Program-made: the position numbers and the translations under genes
Shown: positions 1 to 6,999 of the stretch, piece after piece
How the letters are laid out: the number at the start of each line of letters is the position of its first letter
Numbering within the stretch: position 1 is the first letter of the stretch
From: Microbacterium sp. K24
Lineage (GTDB): Bacteria; Actinomycetota; Actinomycetes; Actinomycetales; Microbacteriaceae
Length of the DNA stretch: 64,000 nt
Assembly: GCF_004794465.1 (NCBI RefSeq)
Contig: NZ_SSDJ01000147.1
Coordinates: 1-64,000 of the forward strand
Reading direction: 5' to 3'
The notes under the pieces: generated by a model
Database searches by the model: none
The model's input: only the letters and a program-made list of their open reading frames with translations
What the model was told of the DNA's origin: nothing

Positions 1-87
1 ACGATCAGGGTGGTGCTCGGTGGGGCGATCGCGCTGGTGGTCACGTTCGCGATCGGTACGCTGCTCGGGACGAGTGGCGTTGCCTGA
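1..87 (+). CDS. C-terminal end of a membrane protein, possibly VIT1/CCC1 family
   Basis: The window opens inside a gene. The last 28 codons, in frame from base 1, encode a single hydrophobic helix (IALVVTFAIGTLLG) ending LLGTSGVA and a stop at 85-87. A C-terminal helix followed by a short G-rich tail is what VIT1/CCC1 iron/manganese transporters end with, so that family is my guess, but 28 residues cannot prove it. A weak 7-bp inverted repeat (GAGACAG 88-94, CTGTCTC 129-135) follows and may end the transcript. Confidence 0.45.
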   Translation, partial: TIRVVLGGAIALVVTFAIGTLLGTSGVA

Positions 88-160
88 GAGACAGATATGA
101 GTTGCCTATCGGGAGCCGTTCCTTAGACCTGTCTCAGAGTCGGCGCAGCACGATTCCCCT

Positions 161-1582
161 ATGACCACTCTGACGACGAGACCGCGTGCTTCCGTCCCCG
201 CCGCTTCCCCTGAGCCACGGCGGGCAGCCCATGGCCGCGCGCGGGTCTGGCGTGCAGCGGCGATCACGGTGATCTGGGCGACCAGCCTGTTCGTCGTCGC
301 TTTGTGGATCGCCTGTGGTGGAGTGACCGCAGTCCTGGGAGTCAACGCCGAGACCGTCACGACGCTCGGACGCCTCACCGGGTTGGTCGCGGCGAATCTG
401 CTGCTCTATCAGGTGCTGCTGATGGCGCGCGTCCCGCTGTTCGAGCGCGGATTCGGTCGCGACGGGATCACGCGGCTGCATCGCTTCGTCGGATTCTGGT
501 CGTTCTGGTTGATGGGCGCGCACATCGCACTGCTCGCGGTGGGCTACGCGATGGCTGCCGGTATCAACCCGCTCGTCCAGCTGTGGAGCTTCATCTGGGA
601 ATACCCCGGCATGCTCCTGGCGACTGCCGGCACTCTGCTGATCCTGCTCGTGGTCGTCACCTCGATCCGGCGTGCTCGTCGGCACCTGCGGTACGAGTCC
701 TGGCACCTCCTGCACCTGTACGCGTACCTGGGCGTCGGGCTCGCGCTGCCGCACCAGCTGTGGACGGGCGCCGACTTCCTGTCCTCACCGATCGCGACCG
801 TCTACTGGTGGTCGATCTGGGCGCTCTCCGCAGGATCGGTACTGCTCTTCCGCATCGGGATGCCGCTGCTGCGGTCCACTCGTCGGGCCCTGCGGGTGGC
901 GGGGGTCGAGGCGGACGGTGCTCGGGGCGTCACCATCCGGGTCACCGGTCGCGACCTCGCGACGCTCGGTGCCAGGGCTGGTCAGTTCTTCGTCTGGCGG
1001 TTCCTCGATGGACCGGGCTGGACTCGCGCGCACCCGTTCTCGCTCTCCGCTGCGCCGGGAAGCGAGCTGACGTTGACTGCCCGTGTGCTGGGCGACGGCA
1101 CGCGACGCCTCACCGCGCTGCTCCCTGGCACCAGGGTCATCGTGGAAGGACCATACGGGGAGATGACCGGTGAGCGCAGGACCGGGACGAAGCTGCTTAT
1201 GATCGGCGCAGGCGCCGGGGTCGCACCGCTCGTCTCGCTGCTCGAGACGGAAGGCTACGGACCGGGAGAAGCGATGCTTATCACCCGGGAGTCCGCGGCC
1301 GAGGACGCTCTTCGGCAGGAGGCCATCGCTCACCTCATCAGTACCCGTGGCCTGAGCTACCTGCCGTTCATCGGCCCGCGATCTTCCGGCGCGTCGAGCT
1401 GGATCCCTGCCACGCACGAGGCGTGGTCGGGCGCAGATCTCCTCCGCCATCTCGTGCCGGAGCCGAAGGACCACGACGTGTTCATCTGTGGCGGTGAGGC
1501 CTGGATGAAAGACCTCAGGCGCGACCTGGTTGGCGCCGGGTTCCCCGCCCATCGCATCCATTCCGAATCGTTCACGATCTGA
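161..1582 (+). CDS. Ferric-reductase-like membrane flavocytochrome with FAD/NAD(P)H reductase domain
   Basis: A 473-residue protein. Residues about 30-235 form six membrane helices of a ferric-reductase-like domain, with paired histidines (H107 and H121 in one pair; H182 and H185 in the WHLLHL segment) that can hold haem. The C-terminal half is an oxidoreductase module: HPFSLS (291-296) is the FAD-binding signature, GAGAGVAPLVSLL (349-361) the NAD(P)H pocket, and CGGEAWM (443-449) the terminal motif. It should move electrons from cytosolic NAD(P)H through FAD and haem to the outer side of the membrane. The FMN-binding protein and ApbE follow directly, so the likely acceptor is the flavinylated extracytoplasmic protein. 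The family is clear; the physiological acceptor is inferred. Confidence 0.88.
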   Translation: MTTLTTRPRASVPAASPEPRRAAHGRARVWRAAAITVIWATSLFVVALWIACGGVTAVLGVNAETVTTLGRLTGLVAANLLLYQVLLMARVPLFERGFGRDGITRLHRFVGFWSFWLMGAHIALLAVGYAMAAGINPLVQLWSFIWEYPGMLLATAGTLLILLVVVTSIRRARRHLRYESWHLLHLYAYLGVGLALPHQLWTGADFLSSPIATVYWWSIWALSAGSVLLFRIGMPLLRSTRRALRVAGVEADGARGVTIRVTGRDLATLGARAGQFFVWRFLDGPGWTRAHPFSLSAAPGSELTLTARVLGDGTRRLTALLPGTRVIVEGPYGEMTGERRTGTKLLMIGAGAGVAPLVSLLETEGYGPGEAMLITRESAAEDALRQEAIAHLISTRGLSYLPFIGPRSSGASSWIPATHEAWSGADLLRHLVPEPKDHDVFICGGEAWMKDLRRDLVGAGFPAHRIHSESFTI

Positions 1583-1596
1583 GCAGGGAGACGGCC

Positions 1597-2076
1597 ATGA
1601 AGAAGATCCTCTACACGCTGCTCGCGACCGTCAGCGGACTCGTGCTGCTGTTCAGCTACCGAACGTCTCTGGAGGCGGTCACCCCGACCGACGCCAGTGC
1701 GGCGACAGCGGGCAGTTCATTGACGACCGCCGAGACCGGCGCGAGCGGCTCGGGAACCACATCGACGAACTCGGGAACCATGTCTGGCACCGGCCTCGCC
1801 GACGGAACCTACACCGGCGCATCATCGCAGACCCGCTACGGGCCGGTGCAGGTGCAGATAACCGTCTCCGGTGGACAGATCACGGACGCACAGGCGGTCG
1901 ATTACCCGAACAGCAACGGTCGGGACCGGCAGATCAACGGCACCGCGATCCCGAGGCTCGTCTCGGAGACGATCCAGGCGCAGAGCTCGAAGATCCAGAT
2001 GGTGTCCGGTGCCACATACACGAGCGGTGGCTACCTCTCGTCGCTGCAGAGCGCGATCGACCAGGCGCAGAGCTGA
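1597..2076 (+). CDS. FMN-binding domain protein, membrane-anchored, ApbE substrate
   Basis: A 159-residue protein starting 14 bases after the reductase, with GGGAGA ahead of ATG. Residues 1-22 are a signal or anchor helix; residues about 30-65 are a Ser/Thr/Gly-rich linker of the kind found outside the membrane. Residues about 68-159 are an FMN-binding domain ending in MVSGATYTSGGY, where SGAT (137-140) is the sequence ApbE uses to attach FMN covalently to the threonine (T140). The stop overlaps the apbE start by one base (TGATG), implying coupled translation. Known biology of such trios: FMN on this domain receives electrons from the partner flavocytochrome. No cysteine lipobox is seen, so it is probably held by the uncleaved helix. 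Confidence 0.9.
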   Translation: MKKILYTLLATVSGLVLLFSYRTSLEAVTPTDASAATAGSSLTTAETGASGSGTTSTNSGTMSGTGLADGTYTGASSQTRYGPVQVQITVSGGQITDAQAVDYPNSNGRDRQINGTAIPRLVSETIQAQSSKIQMVSGATYTSGGYLSSLQSAIDQAQS

Positions 2077-2915
2077 TGCGTACCGCGAATGAGGTGACGC
2101 GGGTCTGGGTCGAGGAGATCATGGGCATTCCGATGAGCATCCATCTGATTGCTCCGGGGGAAATGACCGACGAGGGCGCCGACCGGGCAGTGCGAGCATG
2201 CTTCGACGAACTGCGTGACATCGACCGGGTCTTCTCGACATATCGCACTGATTCCGACATCAGCCGCATCCGTCGCGGTGAACTCTCCATCGCCGACGCT
2301 GACAGCAGGGTGGCGCTGGTCGCGGATGCCTGCGAACGCGCCGAAGAGGAGACTGGCGGCCTGGTCTCCGCCCGGTGGCGGGGAAGGTTCGACCCGACGG
2401 GATACGTCAAGGGCTGGGCGGTGGAAGCTGCGGGCCGTCGGCACCTCGAGCCGCTGCTGGCTGCCGCGACCGCGGTCGGCATCAACGCCGGAGGAGACCT
2501 GCAGCTGTTCACAGCCGAGGGAGCCGACTGGCGATGGCCGGTGGGAATCGCCGACCCGCACGACCGCGGTCAGTTGATCGCGGTGGTCGACGTGGTGAAC
2601 GGTGCGGTGGCGACCTCAGGGACGGCGGAGCGCGGGCATCATATCCTCGATCCGCGCACCGGTAGGCCCGCGACAGGCACCGCGTCGGCCACGATCGTGA
2701 CCGACGGTCTCACGCAAGCGGACGTCTGGGCGACCGCTGCCGTGGTGGCCGGCCCGGCGAACCGCTCGTGGATCGCGGCTGCGGGGTCGCGCACCGGCAT
2801 CGTCGTCGATGCTGATCGTCGCGTGACCCGCTGGCTCGGCACGACGATGGTGGACGTGCAGACGACGACGGTCGGTTCGCATCCGATCGGAGGAGACGCA
2901 CTCGTTCAGGGATGA
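2076..2915 (+). CDS. apbE: FAD:protein FMN transferase
   Basis: A 279-residue ApbE-family protein. The ATG at 2076 overlaps the previous stop; a second possible start (MGIPMSIHL) lies 15 codons downstream and fits the usual N-terminus better. Visible signatures are the DPTGYVKGWAV segment, NAGGDLQLF, and HHILDPRTGRPA, which line the FAD and Mg2+ site. The enzyme moves FMN from FAD onto the Thr of SGAT motifs; the neighbour just upstream has one. No secretion signal is obvious, unlike many lipoprotein ApbEs, so it may act in the cytoplasm before export, or the true start may differ. Its 3' end overlaps the convergent histidine kinase gene by 10 bases. Confidence 0.9.
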   Translation: MRTANEVTRVWVEEIMGIPMSIHLIAPGEMTDEGADRAVRACFDELRDIDRVFSTYRTDSDISRIRRGELSIADADSRVALVADACERAEEETGGLVSARWRGRFDPTGYVKGWAVEAAGRRHLEPLLAAATAVGINAGGDLQLFTAEGADWRWPVGIADPHDRGQLIAVVDVVNGAVATSGTAERGHHILDPRTGRPATGTASATIVTDGLTQADVWATAAVVAGPANRSWIAAAGSRTGIVVDADRRVTRWLGTTMVDVQTTTVGSHPIGGDALVQG

Positions 2916-3883
2916 GCCGGCAGTGTGAGCAGGAAAGTCGTGCCGGATGCTGTCGACCGTTCGACCTCGATGGACCCTCCGGCACGGCGAGCGACATCTC
3001 GCACGAGTGAGAGTCCGAGACCGAAGCTGCGAGGGCGCCCACTCTCGCGCGGACGCGCGAAGCGCTCGAAGACCTGCTCGGGCGAGATGCCTTCGATCCC
3101 GGAGCCCTCGTCGATGACGCGCACCGTCACGTTGCGGGCGTCCCGCGCGATGCGGATCGAGACGGTACCTCGCGCCGGGGAGTGCTGCACGGCGTTGTCG
3201 AGCAGCGCGACCAGGATGCGGACGAGCGTGACTTCCGGCAGCTGCGCCTTCACCTCCTGATCCACGGTGATCGCGAGCGAGACCTCGGAGCGCTTCTCGC
3301 TCGTCGTCATCGCTGCGACCGCTGTCGCCGCCGCTGTCGCGACGTCCGCGTTCCCGTCGGCGAACGATTCTCCTTCCGCGGCGATGAGCAGGTCGTTGAG
3401 CACGTCGGCCATCATGTCCGCATCGCGCCGGAGGTTGGTGAGACCCGCTCCGAGGTCCTCGCCTCGGTCATGACGGCGTTGCAACACCTGGATACGGCTC
3501 GTCAGCGCCGTCAGCGGCGTACGCAGTTCGTGGCTCGCGTCGGCCACGAAGTTTCGCTGCCGACGCAGCGCCTCCCCGAGCGGGCGGACCGATCGTCGAG
3601 CGGCGACCGCGGCGACAACCCCGAGCAGCACCACGCCGATCACTCCGAGGATGATCACGGCCGGAACGATCACGTCGATGTCGACGATGAAGTCGTCCCG
3701 CGTTCCGGCGGGACCGCCGAACCAGCCGCCGCCGTGCTCCTCGCCTTCGCGGCGCGACGTTGAGAGCACCACCGCGATCAGCACGCCGATGCCGATCGCG
3801 ACGATCACACCCGACGAGACTCCGACCCAGAGTCCGATGGATAGCGCTGCGCGACGCACGCGTCGATTATCGGCGTCGCTCAT
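2906..3883 (-). CDS. Two-component sensor histidine kinase
   Basis: A 325-residue kinase. Two membrane helices (about 15-40 and 70-95) enclose a very short outer loop with a Gly-rich stretch (GGGWFGGPAG). The HisKA box FVADASHELRTPLTAL carries the phospho-acceptor H118. The ATPase domain follows with DNAVQHSP (N box), DEGSGIEG and GLGLSLV (G boxes). There is no evident HAMP domain. The start overlaps the response regulator stop (ATGA), so the pair is one transcript. The tiny sensor loop suggests it reads the membrane or a partner rather than binding a large ligand. Facing the flavin electron-transfer genes tail to tail, it may regulate them, but no shared site shows this. Confidence 0.9.
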   Translation of the reverse strand: MSDADNRRVRRAALSIGLWVGVSSGVIVAIGIGVLIAVVLSTSRREGEEHGGGWFGGPAGTRDDFIVDIDVIVPAVIILGVIGVVLLGVVAAVAARRSVRPLGEALRRQRNFVADASHELRTPLTALTSRIQVLQRRHDRGEDLGAGLTNLRRDADMMADVLNDLLIAAEGESFADGNADVATAAATAVAAMTTSEKRSEVSLAITVDQEVKAQLPEVTLVRILVALLDNAVQHSPARGTVSIRIARDARNVTVRVIDEGSGIEGISPEQVFERFARPRESGRPRSFGLGLSLVRDVARRAGGSIEVERSTASGTTFLLTLPAHP

Positions 3884-4560
3884 GACGGTGTTCCCGCGCG
3901 GTAGCCGCGTGCGCGGACGGTCTCGATCATGTCGGGGGACGTCTTGCGCCGCACATAGTGCACGTACGTGTCCACCGAACTCGTCGTATCTCCTTCATGG
4001 AACACGGCGCGGAGGATCTCGTCCCGACTGAACACGTGCTCGGGGCTGGTGCTCAACAGCTCCAGGAGCGCGCTCTCCGTCGCCGTCAGCGCCACTCGGA
4101 TTCCAGATGGATCGTACGCGGCCTGGGCGTCCGGCGTGAACACCCACTCGCCGAGGCGTCGACGTACCCCATCAGCCCTGAACGCGCGTCGCAGCGCCCG
4201 AAGGCGCGCCAGCAGCTCGTCGTAATCGAACGGCTTCACCAGGTAGTCGTTCGCTCCGCCGTCGAGACCGGTGACACGATCGTCCACGGTGCCGAGCGCG
4301 GTCAGCATCAGGACCGGCGTCGTGATGTGCGCGGTACGCACGGCACAGATGAAATCGACGCCGTCCATGCCGGGGAGGCGTCGATCGACCACCATGGCGT
4401 CGTATCGCCTGCTCAGCGCGAGCCGGAGCGCGGTCTCGCCGTCCGCGGCATGCTCGACGTCGTACACCTCTTCCAGCACTTCGACGGTCAGCGCAGCGAT
4501 CTCCGCATCATCTTCAACATAGAGCAGCGAACCGCGTGGCCCCTGTGCCGAGTCGCCCAT
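3880..4560 (-). CDS. OmpR-type response regulator
   Basis: About 226 residues from the chosen ATG (MGDSAQGP); an ATG 11 codons upstream is in frame but less typical. The receiver domain has the acidic pair in LLYVEDDAE, the phospho-acceptor Asp in MVVDRRLPGMDG, a switch Thr in MLTALG and the Lys in YLVKPFDYDEL. The C-terminal domain is a winged helix (SVDTYVHYVRRK, ETVRARGYRAG). It pairs with the kinase directly downstream. An inverted repeat CCGGGT/ACCCGG (4614-4631) upstream of its start could be an autoregulatory site. Confidence 0.9.
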   Translation of the reverse strand: MGDSAQGPRGSLLYVEDDAEIAALTVEVLEEVYDVEHAADGETALRLALSRRYDAMVVDRRLPGMDGVDFICAVRTAHITTPVLMLTALGTVDDRVTGLDGGANDYLVKPFDYDELLARLRALRRAFRADGVRRRLGEWVFTPDAQAAYDPSGIRVALTATESALLELLSTSPEHVFSRDEILRAVFHEGDTTSSVDTYVHYVRRKTSPDMIETVRARGYRAGTPS

Positions 4561-4659
4561 GGTCGTCGTCCCGTCTTCCGCGATCGAGACCATCAGCGTA
4601 CGCCCGGCGCAAACCGGGTCGGGTAACCCGGATGATCTTCCGCATGCCGTCGTCCGTCA

Positions 4660-4760
4660 CACCAGAAACGATCGTTTTGGCGTCACTGGCCCGGTGGCTC
4701 CTTATGAGGCGCCACAAACGATCTTCGGAAACCCCTCTCGGCAGGGATTTTCGGCGCACC
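4660..4760 (+). repeat. res-like recombination site, copy A
   Basis: First of five related sites, all in the same orientation. The core palindrome AAACGATCGTTT is at 4666-4677 with flanks CCAG/TTGG. After a 31-base gap comes an accessory element beginning GCCACAAACGATCTTCGGAA (from 4711), then TCGGCAG and TTTTCGGCGC. This order, a short palindrome plus two downstream elements, is how serine resolvase sites (subsites I, II, III) are built. It marks the left edge of the accessory block, between the two-component system and lgt. Function is inferred from structure only. Confidence 0.6.
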
Positions 4761-4829
4761 ACGTCAAGAGGCGTTGTGTCCGTGATCGCTTAGACAGAAC
4801 TAGCTGACAGCTGGAGGTGTGGGTGGCGT

Positions 4830-5717
4830 TCAGCTCTCGTCTGCGCTGCTGGGCTGATGTTCCACCGCTGGCGCGCGTCCTTCTTGGTACACGGAGGGTT
4901 CGGGTTCGGGGTGTCGTCGCCCCTGGACGACGAATAGCGCGATGCCGAGGGCGACGACGACGACGGATGCCCAGACGTTCGCGGGGATGCCGAACAGGGC
5001 GTCGCTGGTGGGGTCGATCCTGATGGCCTCGAGCCAGCTGCGTCCGAGGCCGTACCAGATCATATAGAGGGCGAAGGTTCGTCCCCACCGGAACCGGTAT
5101 CTGCGCTCGAGGAGGAGGATGATCGCCACGCCGATCAGGTTCCAGATGATCTCGTACAGGAACAGCGGGTGGAACAGCGTTCCGGCCGGGAGGCCGTCCG
5201 GGAACATGGTGTCCGTCGGCAGGATCTCGAGCCCCCACGGCAGCGTGGTGGGCAGCCCGAAGAGTTCGTGGTTGAAGTAGTTGCCGATCCGACCCATGGA
5301 CTGCGCGATGAGCATCGCGGGCGCGAGAGCGTCGGCGAAGGACCACAGCCGGATACCGGTTCGTCGGCAGCCGATGTACGCACCGACAGCGCCGCCCAGG
5401 AGGGACCCGTAGAGGGCGTTGCCGCCGTCCCAGATGGCGAAGATGTTCCCGAGGTTCGCGCCCGGATAGAAGTAGTCCCCGACGTGGGTGAACACGTGAT
5501 AGAACCGGGCTCCGATGATGCCGATCGGGACAGCCCAGATGACGATGTCGACAACCACGCCGTCCTCCGCGCCTCGTGCCGACAGGCGTCGTTGGGTGAT
5601 GATCACGGCGGCGATGATCCCGGCGATGATGCACAGCGCGTAGGTGTGGATTGTGAGCGGCCCGAGGGTGAACTGTGCCCACGACGGTGGGGGGCTGGGA
5701 AGACTCGTCAAAAGCAC
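4830..5717 (-). CDS. lgt: Prolipoprotein diacylglyceryl transferase, accessory copy
   Basis: About 295 residues and seven membrane helices. It carries the Lgt signature GRIGNYFNHELFG, plus GGNALYGSLLGG and HPLFLYEIIWN. It adds diacylglycerol to the lipobox cysteine of prelipoproteins. I place the start at GTG 5717 (VLLTSLPSPPPSW), which has GAGGAG 9 bases upstream and matches the family N-terminus; the frame is open to an ATG at 5744. A genome normally has one lgt in a conserved setting. This one sits in an accessory block that also encodes lipoproteins (9769 and 10411 genes), so it is probably a second copy serving them. That is inference, since the rest of the genome is not visible. Confidence 0.9.
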   Translation of the reverse strand: MLLTSLPSPPPSWAQFTLGPLTIHTYALCIIAGIIAAVIITQRRLSARGAEDGVVVDIVIWAVPIGIIGARFYHVFTHVGDYFYPGANLGNIFAIWDGGNALYGSLLGGAVGAYIGCRRTGIRLWSFADALAPAMLIAQSMGRIGNYFNHELFGLPTTLPWGLEILPTDTMFPDGLPAGTLFHPLFLYEIIWNLIGVAIILLLERRYRFRWGRTFALYMIWYGLGRSWLEAIRIDPTSDALFGIPANVWASVVVVALGIALFVVQGRRHPEPEPSVYQEGRAPAVEHQPSSADES

Positions 5718-5814
5718 GAAGCACCGCTCCTCATCTGGCATCACTGTGAATGCTTCAACACATCATTGTTCAGCGCCGGTCCCATGCGAACAGCGCCCTG
5801 GGAAGACTAACGGT

Positions 5815-5837
5815 GTTCGACACGGGAATCGTCGAAC
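5815..5837 (-). terminator. Possible hairpin after the CsoR-family gene
   Basis: A perfect 7-bp inverted repeat, GTTCGAC (5815-5821) and GTCGAAC (5831-5837), lies 49 bases past the stop of the regulator gene on the minus strand. It has no clear T run, so it could be a weak terminator or a binding site. Confidence 0.3.
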
Positions 5838-5885
5838 TCCTCCCAGGTCACCAGGCGAGGGCCCCGAGGAGCGGGCCTGACCGGT

Positions 5886-6179
5886 TCAGGCCAGGGAGAG
5901 GAAGAGCTTCTCCAACTCGGCGGGGGAGGTGACGTCGTCGGCGTCCGGATCGGTGAGGCATTCCCGCAGCGCGGTCGAGATCACGAGGAATCCGGCCCGG
6001 TCGAGGGCCTTCGAGACGGCGGAGAGCTGCTGCACGACGTCGCGGCAGTGCGCGTCGTCCTCGACGGCCGTAATGACCGCCGCCAGCTGGCCCTGAGCTC
6101 GCTTGAGGCGGTTGACGACTTTGCGCTTGGCTTCGGGGTCGTGGACGAGCGGGTCGCCGGTGACGAGGGTGTCGGTCAT
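5886..6179 (-). CDS. CsoR-family repressor, CstR-like persulfide sensor
   Basis: 97 residues, the usual size for CsoR/RcnR/CstR helical repressors. C45 (AHCRDV) and C74 (LRECL) are present. The position four residues before the second cysteine, which is His in copper-sensing CsoR, is A70. Two cysteines without that His is the pattern of CstR, which senses persulfides by forming a di- or trisulfide bridge. It is divergent from a persulfide dioxygenase operon and separated from it by two operator-like palindromes, which supports this reading. It should repress both its own gene and the operon until reactive sulfur accumulates. A copper role is less likely, as no copper pump or chaperone is nearby. 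Confidence 0.85.
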   Translation of the reverse strand: MTDTLVTGDPLVHDPEAKRKVVNRLKRAQGQLAAVITAVEDDAHCRDVVQQLSAVSKALDRAGFLVISTALRECLTDPDADDVTSPAELEKLFLSLA

Positions 6180-6198
6180 GGGTGGTCCTTCCGTCGAG

Positions 6199-6260
6199 TT
6201 GACAACCACTATACCCCCTGGGGTATCGTATTCACATGAACTGATACTCCCCGGGGTATC
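6199..6260 (+). promoter_or_regulatory. Promoter with two CsoR/CstR-type operators
   Basis: Two GC-tract palindromes of the CsoR/CstR operator type, ATACCCCCTGGGGTAT (6211-6226) and GATACTCCCCGGGGTATC (6243-6260), lie between the divergent repressor and operon. A TTGACA (6199-6204) forms a good -35 box; 17 bases later GTATCG/TATCGT can act as -10, so the first operator lies inside the promoter. The second would block elongation or the divergent promoter. Confidence 0.75.
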
Positions 6261-6281
6261 GCCGAGCAAGGAGATCAGCGT

Positions 6282-6467
6282 ATGTGCAGAGCAACGAAGT
6301 GCCACACCTGTGGAAAGACGACCTGGACCGGGTGCGGTCAGCACGTCGCATCCGTGCGGAAATCCGTGCCCGCATCCGACTGGTGCAATGGCAGCCATAC
6401 CCGTGCCGAAGTCCAGGCCGCCCAGTCTCAGCGGGGTGGCTTCTTCGCCCGCCTGTTCGGACGGTGA
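6282..6467 (+). CDS. Small Cys-rich protein, CxxCGKxTWxGCGxH family (61 aa)
   Basis: 61 residues, preceded by AAGGAG. The N-terminal half holds CHTCGKTTWTGCGQH, then one further Cys (DWC) and a basic tail (FFARLFGR). A second protein with the same core lies at 6854. The two CxxC-like pairs and His suggest a small zinc-binding or thiol-active fold. It is the first gene of the CstR-controlled operon, so a role in handling sulfane sulfur or metal during sulfide stress is plausible. I know of no assigned function and give none. Confidence 0.8.
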   Translation: MCRATKCHTCGKTTWTGCGQHVASVRKSVPASDWCNGSHTRAEVQAAQSQRGGFFARLFGR

Positions 6468-6473
6468 TCGGCG

Positions 6474-6839
6474 ATGGCAACTGTTGAACTGACCACCGGG
6501 AACTTCGAACAGCTCACCCACGCCGAGGGCATCGCGCTGATCGACTTCTGGGCTGAGTGGTGTGGACCCTGCCGGGCCTTCGCCCCGGTATTCGATGCAG
6601 CATCCGACAGGCACCCCGACATCCTCTTCGGGAAGGTCGACACCGAGGCCGAGACCGCTCTGGCCTCCGCCCACCGCATCACCTCGATTCCGACCCTGAT
6701 GGTCGTCCGCGACGGCGTCCTGGTCTACCGGCAGCCGGGAGCTCTTGCCGAACCGCAGCTCGAGCTGCTCATCGAGAAGGCCCGCGAACTGGACATGGAC
6801 GACGTCCGCCGCCAGCTCGCCAACACCGCTACCCCCTGA
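6474..6839 (+). CDS. Thioredoxin
   Basis: 121 residues with the active site WAEWCGPCR (C30, C33) and the cis-proline loop TSIPTLMV. It starts 6 bases after the small Cys-rich gene, so the two are co-transcribed. Thioredoxins reduce persulfides and polysulfides to release sulfide, which fits its place between two small thiol proteins and a persulfide dioxygenase. The C-terminus extends about 15 residues past the usual end with an acidic helix (ELDMDDVRRQL). Confidence 0.93.
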   Translation: MATVELTTGNFEQLTHAEGIALIDFWAEWCGPCRAFAPVFDAASDRHPDILFGKVDTEAETALASAHRITSIPTLMVVRDGVLVYRQPGALAEPQLELLIEKARELDMDDVRRQLANTATP

Positions 6840-6853
6840 AAGGACCTGGCACC

Positions 6854-6973
6854 ATGTGCGCACGAATCACCTGCTCCTCCTGCGGCAAGCCCACCTGGGA
6901 CGGCTGCGGCCAGCACATCGAACAAGCCCTCGCGGGCGTCCCCGTATCCCAGCGCTGCACTTGCACGCACTGA
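6854..6973 (+). CDS. Tiny Cys-rich protein, paralogue of the 6282 gene (39 aa)
   Basis: A 39-residue ORF too short for most gene finders, with AAAGGA upstream of ATG 6854. It repeats the core of the 6282 product: CSSCGKPTWDGCGQH, followed by a helix and CTCTH. Six Cys and two His in 39 residues suggest zinc or thiol chemistry. Coding reality is supported by the in-operon position and by conservation with its neighbour at the residues that matter (CxxCGKxTWxGCGxH). Function unknown. Confidence 0.72.
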   Translation: MCARITCSSCGKPTWDGCGQHIEQALAGVPVSQRCTCTH

Positions 6974-6999
6974 CCCAGAAGAAAGCGACGGAGACCCTT

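Noticed and set aside
1530..2915. A long frame joining sequence before the FMN-binding gene to ApbE
   Set aside because: The upstream part overlaps the FMN-binding gene in another frame and has no coding character; ApbE starts at 2076 or 2121.
5886..6179. Copper-responsive CsoR
   Set aside because: The His of the copper triad is replaced by Ala (A70), and the operon contains sulfur rather than copper genes.
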